From contig JAIEOS010000059.1 of NCBI GenBank assembly GCA_019750295.1, positions 1 through 64,000 on the forward strand: a DNA stretch of 64,000 nucleotides. Direction: 5' to 3'. Source of the DNA: Bdellovibrionales bacterium (GTDB taxonomy: Bacteria > Bdellovibrionota > Bdellovibrionia > Bdellovibrionales > JAGQZY01). The position numbers and the translations under genes were made by a program. A model generated the notes under the pieces. It had not been told where the DNA came from, ran no database searches, and saw nothing but the letters and a program-made list of their open reading frames with translations. Positions 1-8,652 of the stretch are shown here, piece by piece; positions within the stretch are counted from its first letter, which is position 1, and every line of letters starts with the position of its first letter.

Positions 1-1067
1 GTGAGTTTTTTGATGTCCCATCGCGAGTAGTCTAAGTACCTTATTTTTGCGTGTTCGAGATATGGGATCAACTCCTTGCTTAATTTTTGCCCTGGCAAAA
101 AAACCAGGATAAGACCTTTTGCATTGAGCTTTTCCTCCGCTTGCCTCTGAAGCTGTTTTAGAATTTTAGTGGTGAATGTAAAATCTTCGTCGCTCCAACG
201 GAACGGGAAATCAATTCCAAAGAATTGGACGATGTGACTGCGATTCAGCCATTGGTAGATCCAAACTCTTAAGGGCCACACATCTTCGAAACGTCCATCC
301 GTCGTGAGTTGGTCATTATCATCAAATTTAAAATGCAGTGATTTTTTAAAATCACCAGTTCCTAGAACTGACAGTCTGCCGATGAGTCGGGAGATGTGCT
401 GATCTAAAAACGGATACACGATCCACCCCTCGTTTTCTAAAATCTCCGACTTTTCAATGACGTTCATTCGAAACAACAAATGCCCGAGGGAAGCTCCGCT
501 AATGCCATAGTTATAAACCGCGACATTGTTCAGGCTCTGATAAGTTGCAAATGGAAGTGTCTCCGCATCCGCGAGACCTTCGCCAAAAGTGAAGGAGCAA
601 CCGAGGAAGAGTAGATATTTTGAGGTCTCCTGGCTTTTTCGAGAATAAATGCGGCGGGCGAACTGGTCGATGGTAAATTCATTTTTAAAAATGAGTGTTC
701 CGTCCCATTTACTTTTCACCACATACCCGGGGTGGACCAGAATAGGAAAAGGCAGATCGCGATACGTGCCATAGGCCCCCCGCGAGTATTCAACTTTGGC
801 CGAAGGGATCAGTTGATAGCGGTCGGCCCAGTCGGATCGAGGATTCGGAGAACTCGGAGAGTATCCCCAGGCCGTTGGCGACGGAGGTGAGGAATACATA
901 TGCGAAAGAGCGGAAACGGAAAGCTTGGGAACAAACCGGAGGAGAACTGAGCCAATGAGTTCCAGAGAAATCAGCGATAGTAGGACCGTTAGTATTTGAA
1001 AGGAAATCGTTTTGGCCCAAGAGAATCGTCTTACGCCGGCTTTGAACAAAACTATTTTCCCATCCAT
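1..1067 (-). CDS. SGNH/GDSL-hydrolase-like membrane-anchored protein (C-terminus beyond window)
   Basis: This open frame runs from an ATG at 1067 off the left edge, giving 355 codons with no stop. A single hydrophobic segment (about residues 22-47) probably anchors it in the inner membrane with the rest outside. The core is LGCSFTFGEGL (about 155-165), which fits the nucleophile block of SGNH hydrolases, with Ser158 as candidate nucleophile. It is preceded by a DGTLIFKNEFTID stretch of the kind seen before this motif in such proteins. The catalytic Asp/His block would lie in the missing C-terminus. The start overlaps the end of the upstream gene by 16 bases, so the two are probably translated together. 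It may be an esterase or an O-acyltransferase partner acting on an envelope polymer; the substrate is unknown. Confidence 0.7.
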   Translation of the reverse strand, partial: MDGKIVLFKAGVRRFSWAKTISFQILTVLLSLISLELIGSVLLRFVPKLSVSALSHMYSSPPSPTAWGYSPSSPNPRSDWADRYQLIPSAKVEYSRGAYGTYRDLPFPILVHPGYVVKSKWDGTLIFKNEFTIDQFARRIYSRKSQETSKYLLFLGCSFTFGEGLADAETLPFATYQSLNNVAVYNYGISGASLGHLLFRMNVIEKSEILENEGWIVYPFLDQHISRLIGRLSVLGTGDFKKSLHFKFDDNDQLTTDGRFEDVWPLRVWIYQWLNRSHIVQFFGIDFPFRWSDEDFTFTTKILKQLQRQAEEKLNAKGLILVFLPGQKLSKELIPYLEHAKIRYLDYSRWDIKKL

Positions 1068-1420
1068 TTGGAAGGGTCGTTACAGGTCGGTGTATTTTTG
1101 CGCTGATTCTTGAAAACTTTTTCCAGCGCAAGACCTGTGCAGCTTCCCAAAGAAGCTCCCCACCGAGAACCTTCGTCGGGCTGATTAATCACTTTAGGGA
1201 TTTCTTTTTCGAGTTTGTTTAGGCAGGTCTTGGTCTCTTTCTGAGCTTGTTTTTCGCAATCGCGTTTAGAAATATCAAAGCACTTCCTAAAATAGCTCTC
1301 CTCGGCACAGAGCATGTTGGGGAGGCCGGACTTCATATGCTCTAGAAATTTTCCTTTTTCGACCGTGGAGCTTTGCGCTTGAGCGAAAGTCAGAGAGAGA
1401 AGGAGTATTAAAACATTCAT
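1052..1420 (-). CDS. Small cysteine-containing exported protein, unknown function
   Basis: This 122-residue protein has a clear signal peptide (MNVLILLLSLTFAQAQ, cleavage probably after AQA). The mature part is about 105 residues and charged, with six cysteines spread along it (for example MLCAEES, RKCFDI, RDCEK, KTCLN, GSCTG, PTCND). This suggests a periplasmic disulfide-bonded fold. An AGGAG ribosome site lies about nine bases before the ATG. Its end overlaps the start of the SGNH-like gene by 16 bases, so the two are likely functionally linked. I recognise no family. Confidence 0.65.
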   Translation of the reverse strand: MNVLILLLSLTFAQAQSSTVEKGKFLEHMKSGLPNMLCAEESYFRKCFDISKRDCEKQAQKETKTCLNKLEKEIPKVINQPDEGSRWGASLGSCTGLALEKVFKNQRKNTPTCNDPSKWMGK

Positions 1421-1432
1421 GATGGGAAACTC

Positions 1433-2014
1433 CTAATGGCGCGGTGGAAACTTAACTTCTTTTGTGCCCATAGGCCCGGTTACGATAAAGGTCGCCTCAT
1501 GGGTTTGAGCCTCCTGCAAAGAAACTGGAAACGTAACCTCGTAAGCCGTCGCCCATCGATTGTGATAGGGAAAAAGAACGTATAATTCTGTCGGGCTCAT
1601 TTTACTGCGCATGGTCTTTCCCTCGTATCGACCATTCGGCGTTGCGAGATATATTTTCCAGATCGATTTTGCGTTGGAGAGATTGTCGTCGGAGCGTAAA
1701 GGAGTAAAGAAACTCATAAATACCGTTGTCGCCTTAGAATTGTTCTCTTGAAGTTTTCTAAGCTCTTCTTGGCGAGTGGTTTCGTCCCATTTATAAATTT
1801 CAAAACGTCTATCATTGTAAGCGTTTTGCACGCTCTCATTCATGATGGTTGCTTTAAACTTAAAATTATTGTTAAAACCGGAATATTCGATTTCGCCTTG
1901 GCTCCAACTTTCAATTTCTTTTTCGTATTTGCTGGGAGGAACAATTTCTGTCGTGCAGCGGAAAAGGGTGAACGTGAGTACGGCGAGTAGAATCTTATTT
2001 ATTTTTGGAGTCAT
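1433..2014 (-). CDS. Putative exported protein or atypical lipoprotein, unknown function
   Basis: This 193-residue protein starts with a short hydrophobic leader ending TFTLFRCTTE. The Cys at about residue 20 could be a lipid-attachment site, but the Arg before it is not a normal lipobox residue, so lipidation is uncertain. The rest alternates polar and aromatic stretches and looks like a small soluble beta-rich domain. An AAGAGA ribosome site precedes the ATG. The start overlaps the end of the upstream hydrolase gene by 20 bases, and only 12 bases separate it from the next gene, so it sits in a four-gene minus-strand cluster. I recognise no family. Confidence 0.6.
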   Translation of the reverse strand: MTPKINKILLAVLTFTLFRCTTEIVPPSKYEKEIESWSQGEIEYSGFNNNFKFKATIMNESVQNAYNDRRFEIYKWDETTRQEELRKLQENNSKATTVFMSFFTPLRSDDNLSNAKSIWKIYLATPNGRYEGKTMRSKMSPTELYVLFPYHNRWATAYEVTFPVSLQEAQTHEATFIVTGPMGTKEVKFPPRH

Positions 2015-2873
2015 TTAAAAATTCTCTTAAAAAGGTGAGGAGATCGTCAATGACTTCTTTTTTATCGAGGTCATTGAAGATTTCGTGATAGCTGTCTTTA
2101 TAAATTTTGAGTGATTTATGGCTCGATCCAATGTGGGGAAATACCCTCTCTGTCGCCGTCGTATCCGTGACTCGATCCTGACCTGCCGCTTGGATAAAGA
2201 TTGGCTTCTTAAGATGATGGGCCTTCTCTGCCACTTGCTCCATGGCAGCCAAAGTTCCTAAATAAAGTGGCGCTGAAAATCTTTTATGCCGAAGGGGATC
2301 TTTAAAATAACTAGCGACCAAGGCTTCGTCACGACTTAGGTCATGAAAATGAATCTCGTGGGCGATGGTAATTTTGGGTGCAAATGTATTCAAGAGACGC
2401 GCCGCTTGATCTTTAATCTTTGGAACTTCGAGTGCGACTCCTAGTGCCGGTGAGCTCAAGCATAGAGCATCAAATGTGGCCTCGGGATATTCCAAAGCAT
2501 AGTTGAGAACTATCAGTCCCCCCAGAGAATGACCAAATAAAATCACCGGAGTTTGAGGATGGGTGCGGCGAATCTCCTGAAAGACAAGGTGAAGAGTGCT
2601 TGTATACTCCTGAAAGTTTTTAACGTACCCGCGCTTTCCGTAGGACTTACCGTGGCCGGGAAGATCCCAGCCATAAACTTCAAAGCCCTCACCCGCCAAT
2701 TCACTGGCCAGTGAATTGTAACATTCGGAGTGCTCAGCCACCCCGTGAGTGAGCAGAACCACGGCGTGGGGAATGCTATGAGGTTGATTTTGATCAGCTT
2801 CTGCCCATTTCTGAATATACAAAGAGTCCGTTCCAGAGTTGACGCGAAGATAAAATTCGGAGCGCATAATCAT
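1995..2873 (-). CDS. Alpha/beta hydrolase, monoacylglycerol-lipase/lysophospholipase type (S33-like)
   Basis: This 292-residue protein has the Hydrolase_4 (S33) layout. It carries THG near 42-44 (oxyanion region), GWDLPGHGKS (68-77), GHSLGG with nucleophile Ser116, a candidate Asp233 in AAGQDRVTD and His263 in DSYHEIF. The full triad is therefore present. Family members release fatty acids from monoacylglycerols or lysophospholipids, usually in the cytoplasm or at the membrane, and no signal peptide is visible here. An ATG two codons downstream of the chosen start is equally possible because no clear ribosome site distinguishes them. It leads the minus-strand cluster that ends with the SGNH-like protein. 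Confidence 0.85.
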   Translation of the reverse strand: MIMRSEFYLRVNSGTDSLYIQKWAEADQNQPHSIPHAVVLLTHGVAEHSECYNSLASELAGEGFEVYGWDLPGHGKSYGKRGYVKNFQEYTSTLHLVFQEIRRTHPQTPVILFGHSLGGLIVLNYALEYPEATFDALCLSSPALGVALEVPKIKDQAARLLNTFAPKITIAHEIHFHDLSRDEALVASYFKDPLRHKRFSAPLYLGTLAAMEQVAEKAHHLKKPIFIQAAGQDRVTDTTATERVFPHIGSSHKSLKIYKDSYHEIFNDLDKKEVIDDLLTFLREFLNDSKNK

Positions 2874-3061
2874 ATGACTGGATACTGTGATTTAGCCCAA
2901 AAACTGTCAACTGTTATCGATGCTGCTGAGAACTAGACCTTTGTCGATAACCTCTTCTAATGAACAATGATCTTCACAATGAGTGCTGACGTATCTGCTT
3001 TAAATGGAAGCTTGTCATAAGGCTAAGACCAGCTCTAACATAAGGATTGCGGGGGATTTTG

Positions 3062-4504
3062 ATGAAGATAAGACTTAAATTTTTGATCTTTCTGGGAGCG
3101 TTTTTGAGCGGCGCTTTTTTGATCGTTTCATGGAAGTCCTATAGCGTTTTTTCACAAAAATATAAGGAAATGGCTCAGCAGAAAGAATCTGAATCTTTAG
3201 ATCAGATGGGATTTTATCTGGCTCAAAGATTAAGAGCCGCTCAGTCTCTGTTTGCCATCGAAAATCCAACCGTTGCGCAATTGGCAGGAAATCACGTTCG
3301 ACTTTTAGCTCACGTCATCAACGACGGGGGACGATGGAAAGCTCAATGGCAAGAAGGAGTCGAAGGGATTCGTAGCGACGCTCAAGCCCTCACAAAACAA
3401 GTCCCTTTCGAATCCTTATCTGTGGTTCGCCCGTCATGGCAGTTTGTAAATTACAAGGAACGCGAGCAAGGCGCGGTTTACATCATCCCCGGCAAGAGCG
3501 AAAAGAAAATGGAATTCTACGCGATTTTTTTTGATCCGATGTTTTTCAGCGACGCTTTGGCCAGGGGTGCAAGTCGCGAGGCCTACGCGGCAATATCTCC
3601 GTTTGCTGGCGAAATTTATTCAACCAGTAAAGATGTGAATCTCGCTCAATACGTCGAGAGTCATAAAAAACATTTGACGAAGGCGCAGACCGGATTTCTT
3701 TCTTTGGATCAATCAAAGTATATCGCCTTTGTTTTTCATCCCGACATCCAGCTCTATCTTTTAAAAACAGCATCGAACCCGATGCTCAACATTCCTCGTG
3801 GATCGGTATTTTTAACGATGGCACTTTTAGCGCTATTCCTACTTGGAATTGCTCTTTTTGCTCAAGACACGCTTCTTAAGTCCATCTTCAGTCGTATCGA
3901 TAATGCTGTTAATATCATGAAGCGCGCTCAGTCCGGAGAAGATGTGGGTGAACCAGAGCCCGTAGCCTACGACGAACTTTTGGAGCTCGAGCAGATCAGT
4001 CATTACCAGCCTCAGGTCGTGGAAGTGGCTGCCGCTGCGACTACTCCCGAAAAGGCGGTGGCAAAAGAGACTGCAGCTTCCCCAGCCTCAAAAATTGCGG
4101 CGGCGGACTCGAGCGAAATCAAAGTGAACGACAAAGTGCGATCTCAAGTGATCAATAGTCTCGGTTATGTTCAAAAAATGAAACAGGAGGGACGCCCTTC
4201 TTCTTACCTCACGCTCCTCGAGGGAGAGTTGCGCGATCTTCGTCGCATCATTGATCCAATCCAAACGACCTTTGATCCCTTCAAATCCACCGCAGCACTT
4301 CCTTTAACTCCAAGTCACGTCGTCAAGACGGCAGAGGAATTCAATTTGTCTCCACGTAATCCGGATATTGAGTCCTTCATCAAGGAATTTAAGAGTAAGT
4401 CCACATTACCCATCACCGGAACCAGTACGGCCAACGAGTCTACTCAAGCGCCTTTAGAAATTCGTAAACCTAAGAGAGATGTCAATGGATCTAAAGACGT
4501 ATAG
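3062..4504 (+). CDS. Two-TM membrane protein with large external domain, sensor-like, unknown family
   Basis: I chose the ATG at 3062 (480 residues), which follows a GGGGGAT stretch; a TTG fifteen bases upstream is less likely. A first membrane segment (about residues 5-23) is followed by about 220 residues predicted outside the cytoplasm, a second segment (GSVFLTMALLALFLLGIALF) and a cytoplasmic tail. The tail is Ala/Glu/Lys-rich and looks disordered, then carries a short helical part (VRSQVINSLGYVQKM). The topology is that of a dCACHE or chemoreceptor-like sensor without a recognisable output domain. It overlaps the next gene, a receiver/degenerate-GGDEF protein, by 26 bases, so the two probably form a signalling pair. 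No known family is assigned. Confidence 0.65.
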   Translation: MKIRLKFLIFLGAFLSGAFLIVSWKSYSVFSQKYKEMAQQKESESLDQMGFYLAQRLRAAQSLFAIENPTVAQLAGNHVRLLAHVINDGGRWKAQWQEGVEGIRSDAQALTKQVPFESLSVVRPSWQFVNYKEREQGAVYIIPGKSEKKMEFYAIFFDPMFFSDALARGASREAYAAISPFAGEIYSTSKDVNLAQYVESHKKHLTKAQTGFLSLDQSKYIAFVFHPDIQLYLLKTASNPMLNIPRGSVFLTMALLALFLLGIALFAQDTLLKSIFSRIDNAVNIMKRAQSGEDVGEPEPVAYDELLELEQISHYQPQVVEVAAAATTPEKAVAKETAASPASKIAAADSSEIKVNDKVRSQVINSLGYVQKMKQEGRPSSYLTLLEGELRDLRRIIDPIQTTFDPFKSTAALPLTPSHVVKTAEEFNLSPRNPDIESFIKEFKSKSTLPITGTSTANESTQAPLEIRKPKRDVNGSKDV

Positions 4505-5936
4505 AAAAGACTTTTCCATTTTTGTGTATAATACCAACGTGAGCCTAGCTCGGTGGCTCAAAGAATCTTTAGCGCACCAAGGTTATGATGCCCACTTCTT
4601 TACAAGTGCTGATCTGATGCAACAGTCCGTTTATCTCGCACTTCCTCACGTTGTTGTTGTTCCGATGACGGACGAGCTGCGCAACACGGTTCGTGCTATA
4701 AAAAAAGTTTCTCAGGAAATTTTGGTGATGGCGACCGGAGAGTTGCATCAGCAGGACGCGATGATCGCTCTCGTGGAGCAGGGATGGCTTTATGATTTCT
4801 GTGTTGATCCCGTGACACAGATCAAAGGATTCCAATTGCGTGTGGATCGAGCGATTGAGCGCTGGATGCTTTCACTCGTCAAAGAGACGAAGGAGACCGC
4901 CGCCGCACCGGTTGTTCTGGCCACGGAAGTCATAAAGAATACGATGCCGGCGATGGTGGGAGCCTCGTTGGAAACGAAGGACCTATTACTCACACAATTA
5001 CTCAAAGAGAAGACCGAAGAGTCGGTGTACGACCATACCGCTCGCGATATCTCTAAGTTGACCGGCGGAGGTGTCGCGATATTAAAACATGACGCCGCCA
5101 ATGAAGCTTTTTCTCTCGCGTTTGCTTCCATGGGTTTAACCCAAAAACAAAAAGATCTCGGGATCGGTTACGGCCACTTGGTGACGTCTCTTAAAGAGCA
5201 GTTTCTAAGAAATCCGTCGGCGACGGAAATGTTTAAAGAATTTTTCTCGGAAGTTTTTCAAAAATCACAAACAACCACCTGCATTCTCAAAAATGATGAG
5301 GGTGCGATATTTGGGCTCGTGGTTTGCCTCAGTGAGCTTGACGTTGAAAAGCAGGGGGAAGTTTTCGATTACTGCCGACTGGCAACGCTTCTGCTGGATA
5401 ATCAGTACAAGTCCAAACTTATTTTTGACCACGTTCCCTACGAGCGTAAAACCTTTTGTCTGGGAAGTAAGGGATTCTACGAAAAGCTCTTAGTGGAAGT
5501 GTCTCGAGCTCGACGTTTAAATCTGCCGGTTTCGGTTATAACTTTCGTTGTCACTGGAAAAGATGCAGATGAGTTTAATCGAACAACTCAGTTGGCGGCG
5601 AAGATTCTCAAGCGCTTTACGCGAGTGACCGATGTGATCGGGCGAGTTTCTGATCAGCAGTTCTCTGTAATTTTTCCACACACCGCGGGAAGTCCTAGCG
5701 CACAAAAAGCCGCACGTTTACTTAGCATCATGAAGGCCGCCATCGACGAGAAACAGTTTAAGACCATCAGCGTTCGAGCAGGTGTGAGCGAATTTCCGCA
5801 AGCGAGCAATGATTCAATGAGTCTTTTGCATACCAGTGAAAGTGCTTGTGATAAAGCAGGAGCCTTCGAAGTCAATATTTACGACAATACCGAGGCTCAG
5901 CTTGGATACAAACCGATACCGACCGACATTCGTTGA
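4479..5936 (+). CDS. Receiver-like protein with C-terminal degenerate GGDEF domain
   Basis: This 485-residue protein has no membrane segment. The N-terminus (about 12-125) looks like a response-regulator receiver fold, but I see no convincing phosphorylatable Asp set. The middle (about 180-310) resembles a GAF-type sensory domain. The C-terminus (about 330-475) matches the diguanylate cyclase fold: RVSDQQFSVIFPHT sits where active enzymes have R-x-GGDEF. It is followed by SVRAGVSEFP and a final helix. GGDEF is replaced by SDQQF (391-395), so cyclase activity is not expected; it may bind a nucleotide or act as a scaffold. Two starts (4479 and 4485) share an AAGAGAG site. It overlaps both neighbours. 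Confidence 0.72.
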   Translation: MSMDLKTYRKDFSIFVYNTNVSLARWLKESLAHQGYDAHFFTSADLMQQSVYLALPHVVVVPMTDELRNTVRAIKKVSQEILVMATGELHQQDAMIALVEQGWLYDFCVDPVTQIKGFQLRVDRAIERWMLSLVKETKETAAAPVVLATEVIKNTMPAMVGASLETKDLLLTQLLKEKTEESVYDHTARDISKLTGGGVAILKHDAANEAFSLAFASMGLTQKQKDLGIGYGHLVTSLKEQFLRNPSATEMFKEFFSEVFQKSQTTTCILKNDEGAIFGLVVCLSELDVEKQGEVFDYCRLATLLLDNQYKSKLIFDHVPYERKTFCLGSKGFYEKLLVEVSRARRLNLPVSVITFVVTGKDADEFNRTTQLAAKILKRFTRVTDVIGRVSDQQFSVIFPHTAGSPSAQKAARLLSIMKAAIDEKQFKTISVRAGVSEFPQASNDSMSLLHTSESACDKAGAFEVNIYDNTEAQLGYKPIPTDIR

Positions 5937-7029
5937 GATCCGATTAGATCGCCTCAAAAAGAATTTCGAATTTATTGCGAAGAGCGTATTCGCAAAGCAG
6001 TTTCTTTGTCCTATGGTCAAAGCAAACTCTTACGGTCATGGTGACATTCAAACCGTAAAATATCTAGAATCCTTAGGGTGTCAGCGGTTTGGAGTCGGAC
6101 TTATCGAGGAGGGTTTACGCATTCGCCGTGCGGGAGTCTTAAAGCCCGATGTGTTTACTTTTGGTTTTACTGGCCGCGAGGCGGTTCGAGAAATTCTCCA
6201 TCATAACTTGTACCCGGTGGTGAGCGATTTCCAACAGCTCGAAGATCTTAAAGCACTGGCAAAACAAACGGTATCCCTCCATCTCAAAATTAATACAGGA
6301 ATGAATCGATTGGGATTTGTTCCCGAAGATGTGGAAAAGGTATTACAGTATGTTCGTGATAATAAAAATTTAAAGCTCACGGGGGTTTGCACGCATTTGA
6401 TGAGTGCCGAAGATCTCTCTCAAGCTGATGGCATCTCATTTCAGCAGATTGAAAAGTTCCATGGAATCGTCCAGAAGCACCGATTAGATGATCTTACAAA
6501 GCACGTTTATAACTCCCATGGATTTTTAAATGCTCTCAATTCAGATCTTTGTCGGGATAAATTTCTTTATGGGATGCGCCCTGGGATTGCTTTGTGGGGC
6601 ATTCATCCTGATTCCCAAGACCAAAGTCAGCCGCTCTACCCAGTCGCGCAACTTAAATCTAAAATAGTGACAACGCAGACGGTTCAAAAAAATCAGTCGG
6701 TTTCTTATGGTGGGACTTGGACCGCGAAAGAAAAAACTGTTGTGGGTATTGTTCCGATTGGTTACGCCGATGGCGTACCCGTGCAATTGTCCAATCGTGG
6801 TCAAATGGCGGTGGATGGAAAAAGAGTTCCGATCGTGGGTCGAGTTTGTATGGATTATATTTTAGTAAACCTCAACGGCATCGACAACCCGGTGGGTAAA
6901 GATGTGGAACTCTTTGGTGAAACAATTTCTCCCCACGAAGTGGCTATGAATAGCGGAACGATTGTGTGGGATGTGTTAACACGATTGTCCGAACGTGTCC
7001 CCCGTGTGTTCACTGGAAGTGAGATATAA
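5902..7029 (+). CDS. alr: Alanine racemase (PLP-dependent)
   Basis: This enzyme interconverts L- and D-alanine for peptidoglycan. Family hallmarks are present: the PLP lysine in MVKANSYGHG, the INTGMNRLGF block, VSYGGTW, VGIVPIGYADG with the catalytic Tyr region, and GRVCMDYILV (most homologues have Gln where this has Tyr). I propose the TTG at 5902, preceded by GAGG, because it gives about 375 residues and begins just before the conserved RPTFVEIRLD strand. An upstream GTG at 5836 in the same frame would add 22 unconserved residues. The gene overlaps the degenerate-GGDEF gene by about 35 bases and ends two bases before mlaE, so it belongs to this plus-strand run. Confidence 0.93.
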   Translation: MDTNRYRPTFVEIRLDRLKKNFEFIAKSVFAKQFLCPMVKANSYGHGDIQTVKYLESLGCQRFGVGLIEEGLRIRRAGVLKPDVFTFGFTGREAVREILHHNLYPVVSDFQQLEDLKALAKQTVSLHLKINTGMNRLGFVPEDVEKVLQYVRDNKNLKLTGVCTHLMSAEDLSQADGISFQQIEKFHGIVQKHRLDDLTKHVYNSHGFLNALNSDLCRDKFLYGMRPGIALWGIHPDSQDQSQPLYPVAQLKSKIVTTQTVQKNQSVSYGGTWTAKEKTVVGIVPIGYADGVPVQLSNRGQMAVDGKRVPIVGRVCMDYILVNLNGIDNPVGKDVELFGETISPHEVAMNSGTIVWDVLTRLSERVPRVFTGSEI

Positions 7030-7031
7030 TA

Positions 7032-7871
7032 ATGGCTTGGGCTCAAGTGCGTTCAAAGGTGAATAGTATTTTCGACAACACTTTCAATAGTGTCATCGGA
7101 AGTTTTTCAAAATTCGTATTTGAATTAGGTCAGCTGGCGCGTTTTACATTTTTAGCGCTCAGAGTTTTTGTTAAAAGACCGATGCGCTGGACGGATCTCA
7201 TTCAACAGATGGAATTTGTAGGCAATCAATCCGTTTTTATTATTATTCTGACTGGGGCGTTCACCGGGATGGCCGTTTCTTTTCAAATTTATTTGGGTTT
7301 TCGACTGATCAACGCGGTCAATCTTGTGGGACCCACGGTGGCCATGGGGATTGCTCGAGAGTTAGGACCGGTCCTATCTGGTCTTATCGTTGCGGCACGA
7401 GCGGGTGGGGCAATGGCGGCTAATTTGGGATCTATGCGCGTGTCTGAGCAGATCGATGCTATCGAAGTCATGGGTGTTGATCCTATTCGCTATCTTGTGT
7501 CTCCAAGGATAATGGCGGCCGTGATCACGATGCCGTTTCTTACCGGCATTTTTGATTTCGTAGCGATAGGTGGATCTTACTTTTTATGTATCTACGTTTT
7601 AGATTTGGACCCGGCGATCTTTTGGGAGAAAACCACACTGTGGTTAAATCCCAATCACATTAACGAAGGTTTAATCAAAGCCGCCGTGTTTGGATTGATC
7701 TTTGGTGCCATTTGCACCTACCGTGGTTTTTACACTAAGGGTGGCGCTCGCGACGTAGGTGATGCAACAAATCGCGGAGTGGTTTTGAGCATGGTGATGA
7801 TTATTATCGTCGACTTCTTCATGATGAATTTGATCGACTTCTATTACAAGTTGGTGGGCAGTGGCGGTTAA
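7032..7871 (+). CDS. mlaE: MlaE-family ABC lipid transporter permease
   Basis: This 279-residue inner-membrane permease is of the Mla/MCE phospholipid transport system. It shows the typical amphipathic N-terminus (about 20-45), several membrane segments, and the family block GPVLSGLIVAARAGGAMAA followed by LGSMRVSEQIDAIEVMGVDP, which contacts the ATPase. Length is normal for MlaE (about 260-280). It begins two bases after the alr stop and overlaps the ATPase gene by 11 bases. With MlaF and MlaD it should form the inner-membrane complex moving phospholipids between inner and outer membrane; direction cannot be read from sequence. Confidence 0.93.
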   Translation: MAWAQVRSKVNSIFDNTFNSVIGSFSKFVFELGQLARFTFLALRVFVKRPMRWTDLIQQMEFVGNQSVFIIILTGAFTGMAVSFQIYLGFRLINAVNLVGPTVAMGIARELGPVLSGLIVAARAGGAMAANLGSMRVSEQIDAIEVMGVDPIRYLVSPRIMAAVITMPFLTGIFDFVAIGGSYFLCIYVLDLDPAIFWEKTTLWLNPNHINEGLIKAAVFGLIFGAICTYRGFYTKGGARDVGDATNRGVVLSMVMIIIVDFFMMNLIDFYYKLVGSGG

Positions 7872-8652
7872 AGAAAACGATAAGGATCTCAGCACTCGCG
7901 ATTTAGCGGTGGAAGTTGTGGATCTTAAAAAATCATTTAACGGGACCGACTTTGTTCTCAACGGAATTGATCTCAAAATTCCGCGGGGAAAAATTACGGT
8001 GATTATTGGGTTTTCGGGAACTGGGAAGAGTGTGTTGCTCCGGCACATGTTAGGTCTAGTTAAACCAACGTCGGGACAGATCAAAATTCTTGGTCGTGAT
8101 CTGACTCATCTCTCTCACGACGAAGCCATCGAATTGCGTATGAAATTCGGTGTTTTGTTTCAGTATGCGGCCCTGTTTGACGATATGTCTGTACTGGAGA
8201 ACGTGATGTTTCCGCTCAATGAGCACCGTCGAGATCTTTCCAAGACGCAAAAGCTTGAGATTGCTTACGATAAATTAAAACTGGCCGGTCTTGATGAAAA
8301 GCATTACTCCAAATTGCCTTCCGAGATTTCAGGAGGTATGAGAAAGCGGTGCGGTTTAGCTCGTGCCCTAGCTCTTGATCCAGCCATACTTATTTACGAT
8401 GAACCAACGACTGGGCTTGATCCCGTTCTCACAGAAATGGTGGATAATCTGATACTTAACACCCATAATCATAACAAAGGTTCATCAAGTATAGTGGTGT
8501 CGCACGACTTACCGGCGGCATTTCGCATCGGGGATTACATCGTTATGTTGGACAGCGGTAAAGTTATTTTGCACGGCCCTCCGAAAGTGTTTTTCGACAC
8601 TGAGATCCCTCTTGTTAAAAAGTTCGTGGGTATGGGAGTGCGCCGTTCATGA
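7861..8652 (+). CDS. mlaF: MlaF-family ABC transporter ATPase
   Basis: This 263-residue cytoplasmic ATPase powers the Mla/MCE lipid transporter. Walker A is GFSGTGKS (50-57), the Q-loop Gln is at about 101, the signature is SGGMRKR (157-163), and Walker B ILIYDE (176-181) is followed by PTTGLDP. The signature SGGM in place of SGGQ is normal for MlaF. Translation starts at GTG 7861, inside the last codons of mlaE, and the stop overlaps the start of mlaD by four bases (ATGA). The three genes are therefore translationally coupled. Confidence 0.94.
   Translation: MAVKENDKDLSTRDLAVEVVDLKKSFNGTDFVLNGIDLKIPRGKITVIIGFSGTGKSVLLRHMLGLVKPTSGQIKILGRDLTHLSHDEAIELRMKFGVLFQYAALFDDMSVLENVMFPLNEHRRDLSKTQKLEIAYDKLKLAGLDEKHYSKLPSEISGGMRKRCGLARALALDPAILIYDEPTTGLDPVLTEMVDNLILNTHNHNKGSSSIVVSHDLPAAFRIGDYIVMLDSGKVILHGPPKVFFDTEIPLVKKFVGMGVRRS

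Noticed and set aside
790-1131. 113-codon minus-strand frame that covers the start of the SGNH gene
   Set aside because: It lies across two better-supported genes in other frames. The SGNH frame from 1067 shows a membrane anchor and active-site motif, while this one has no recognisable feature.
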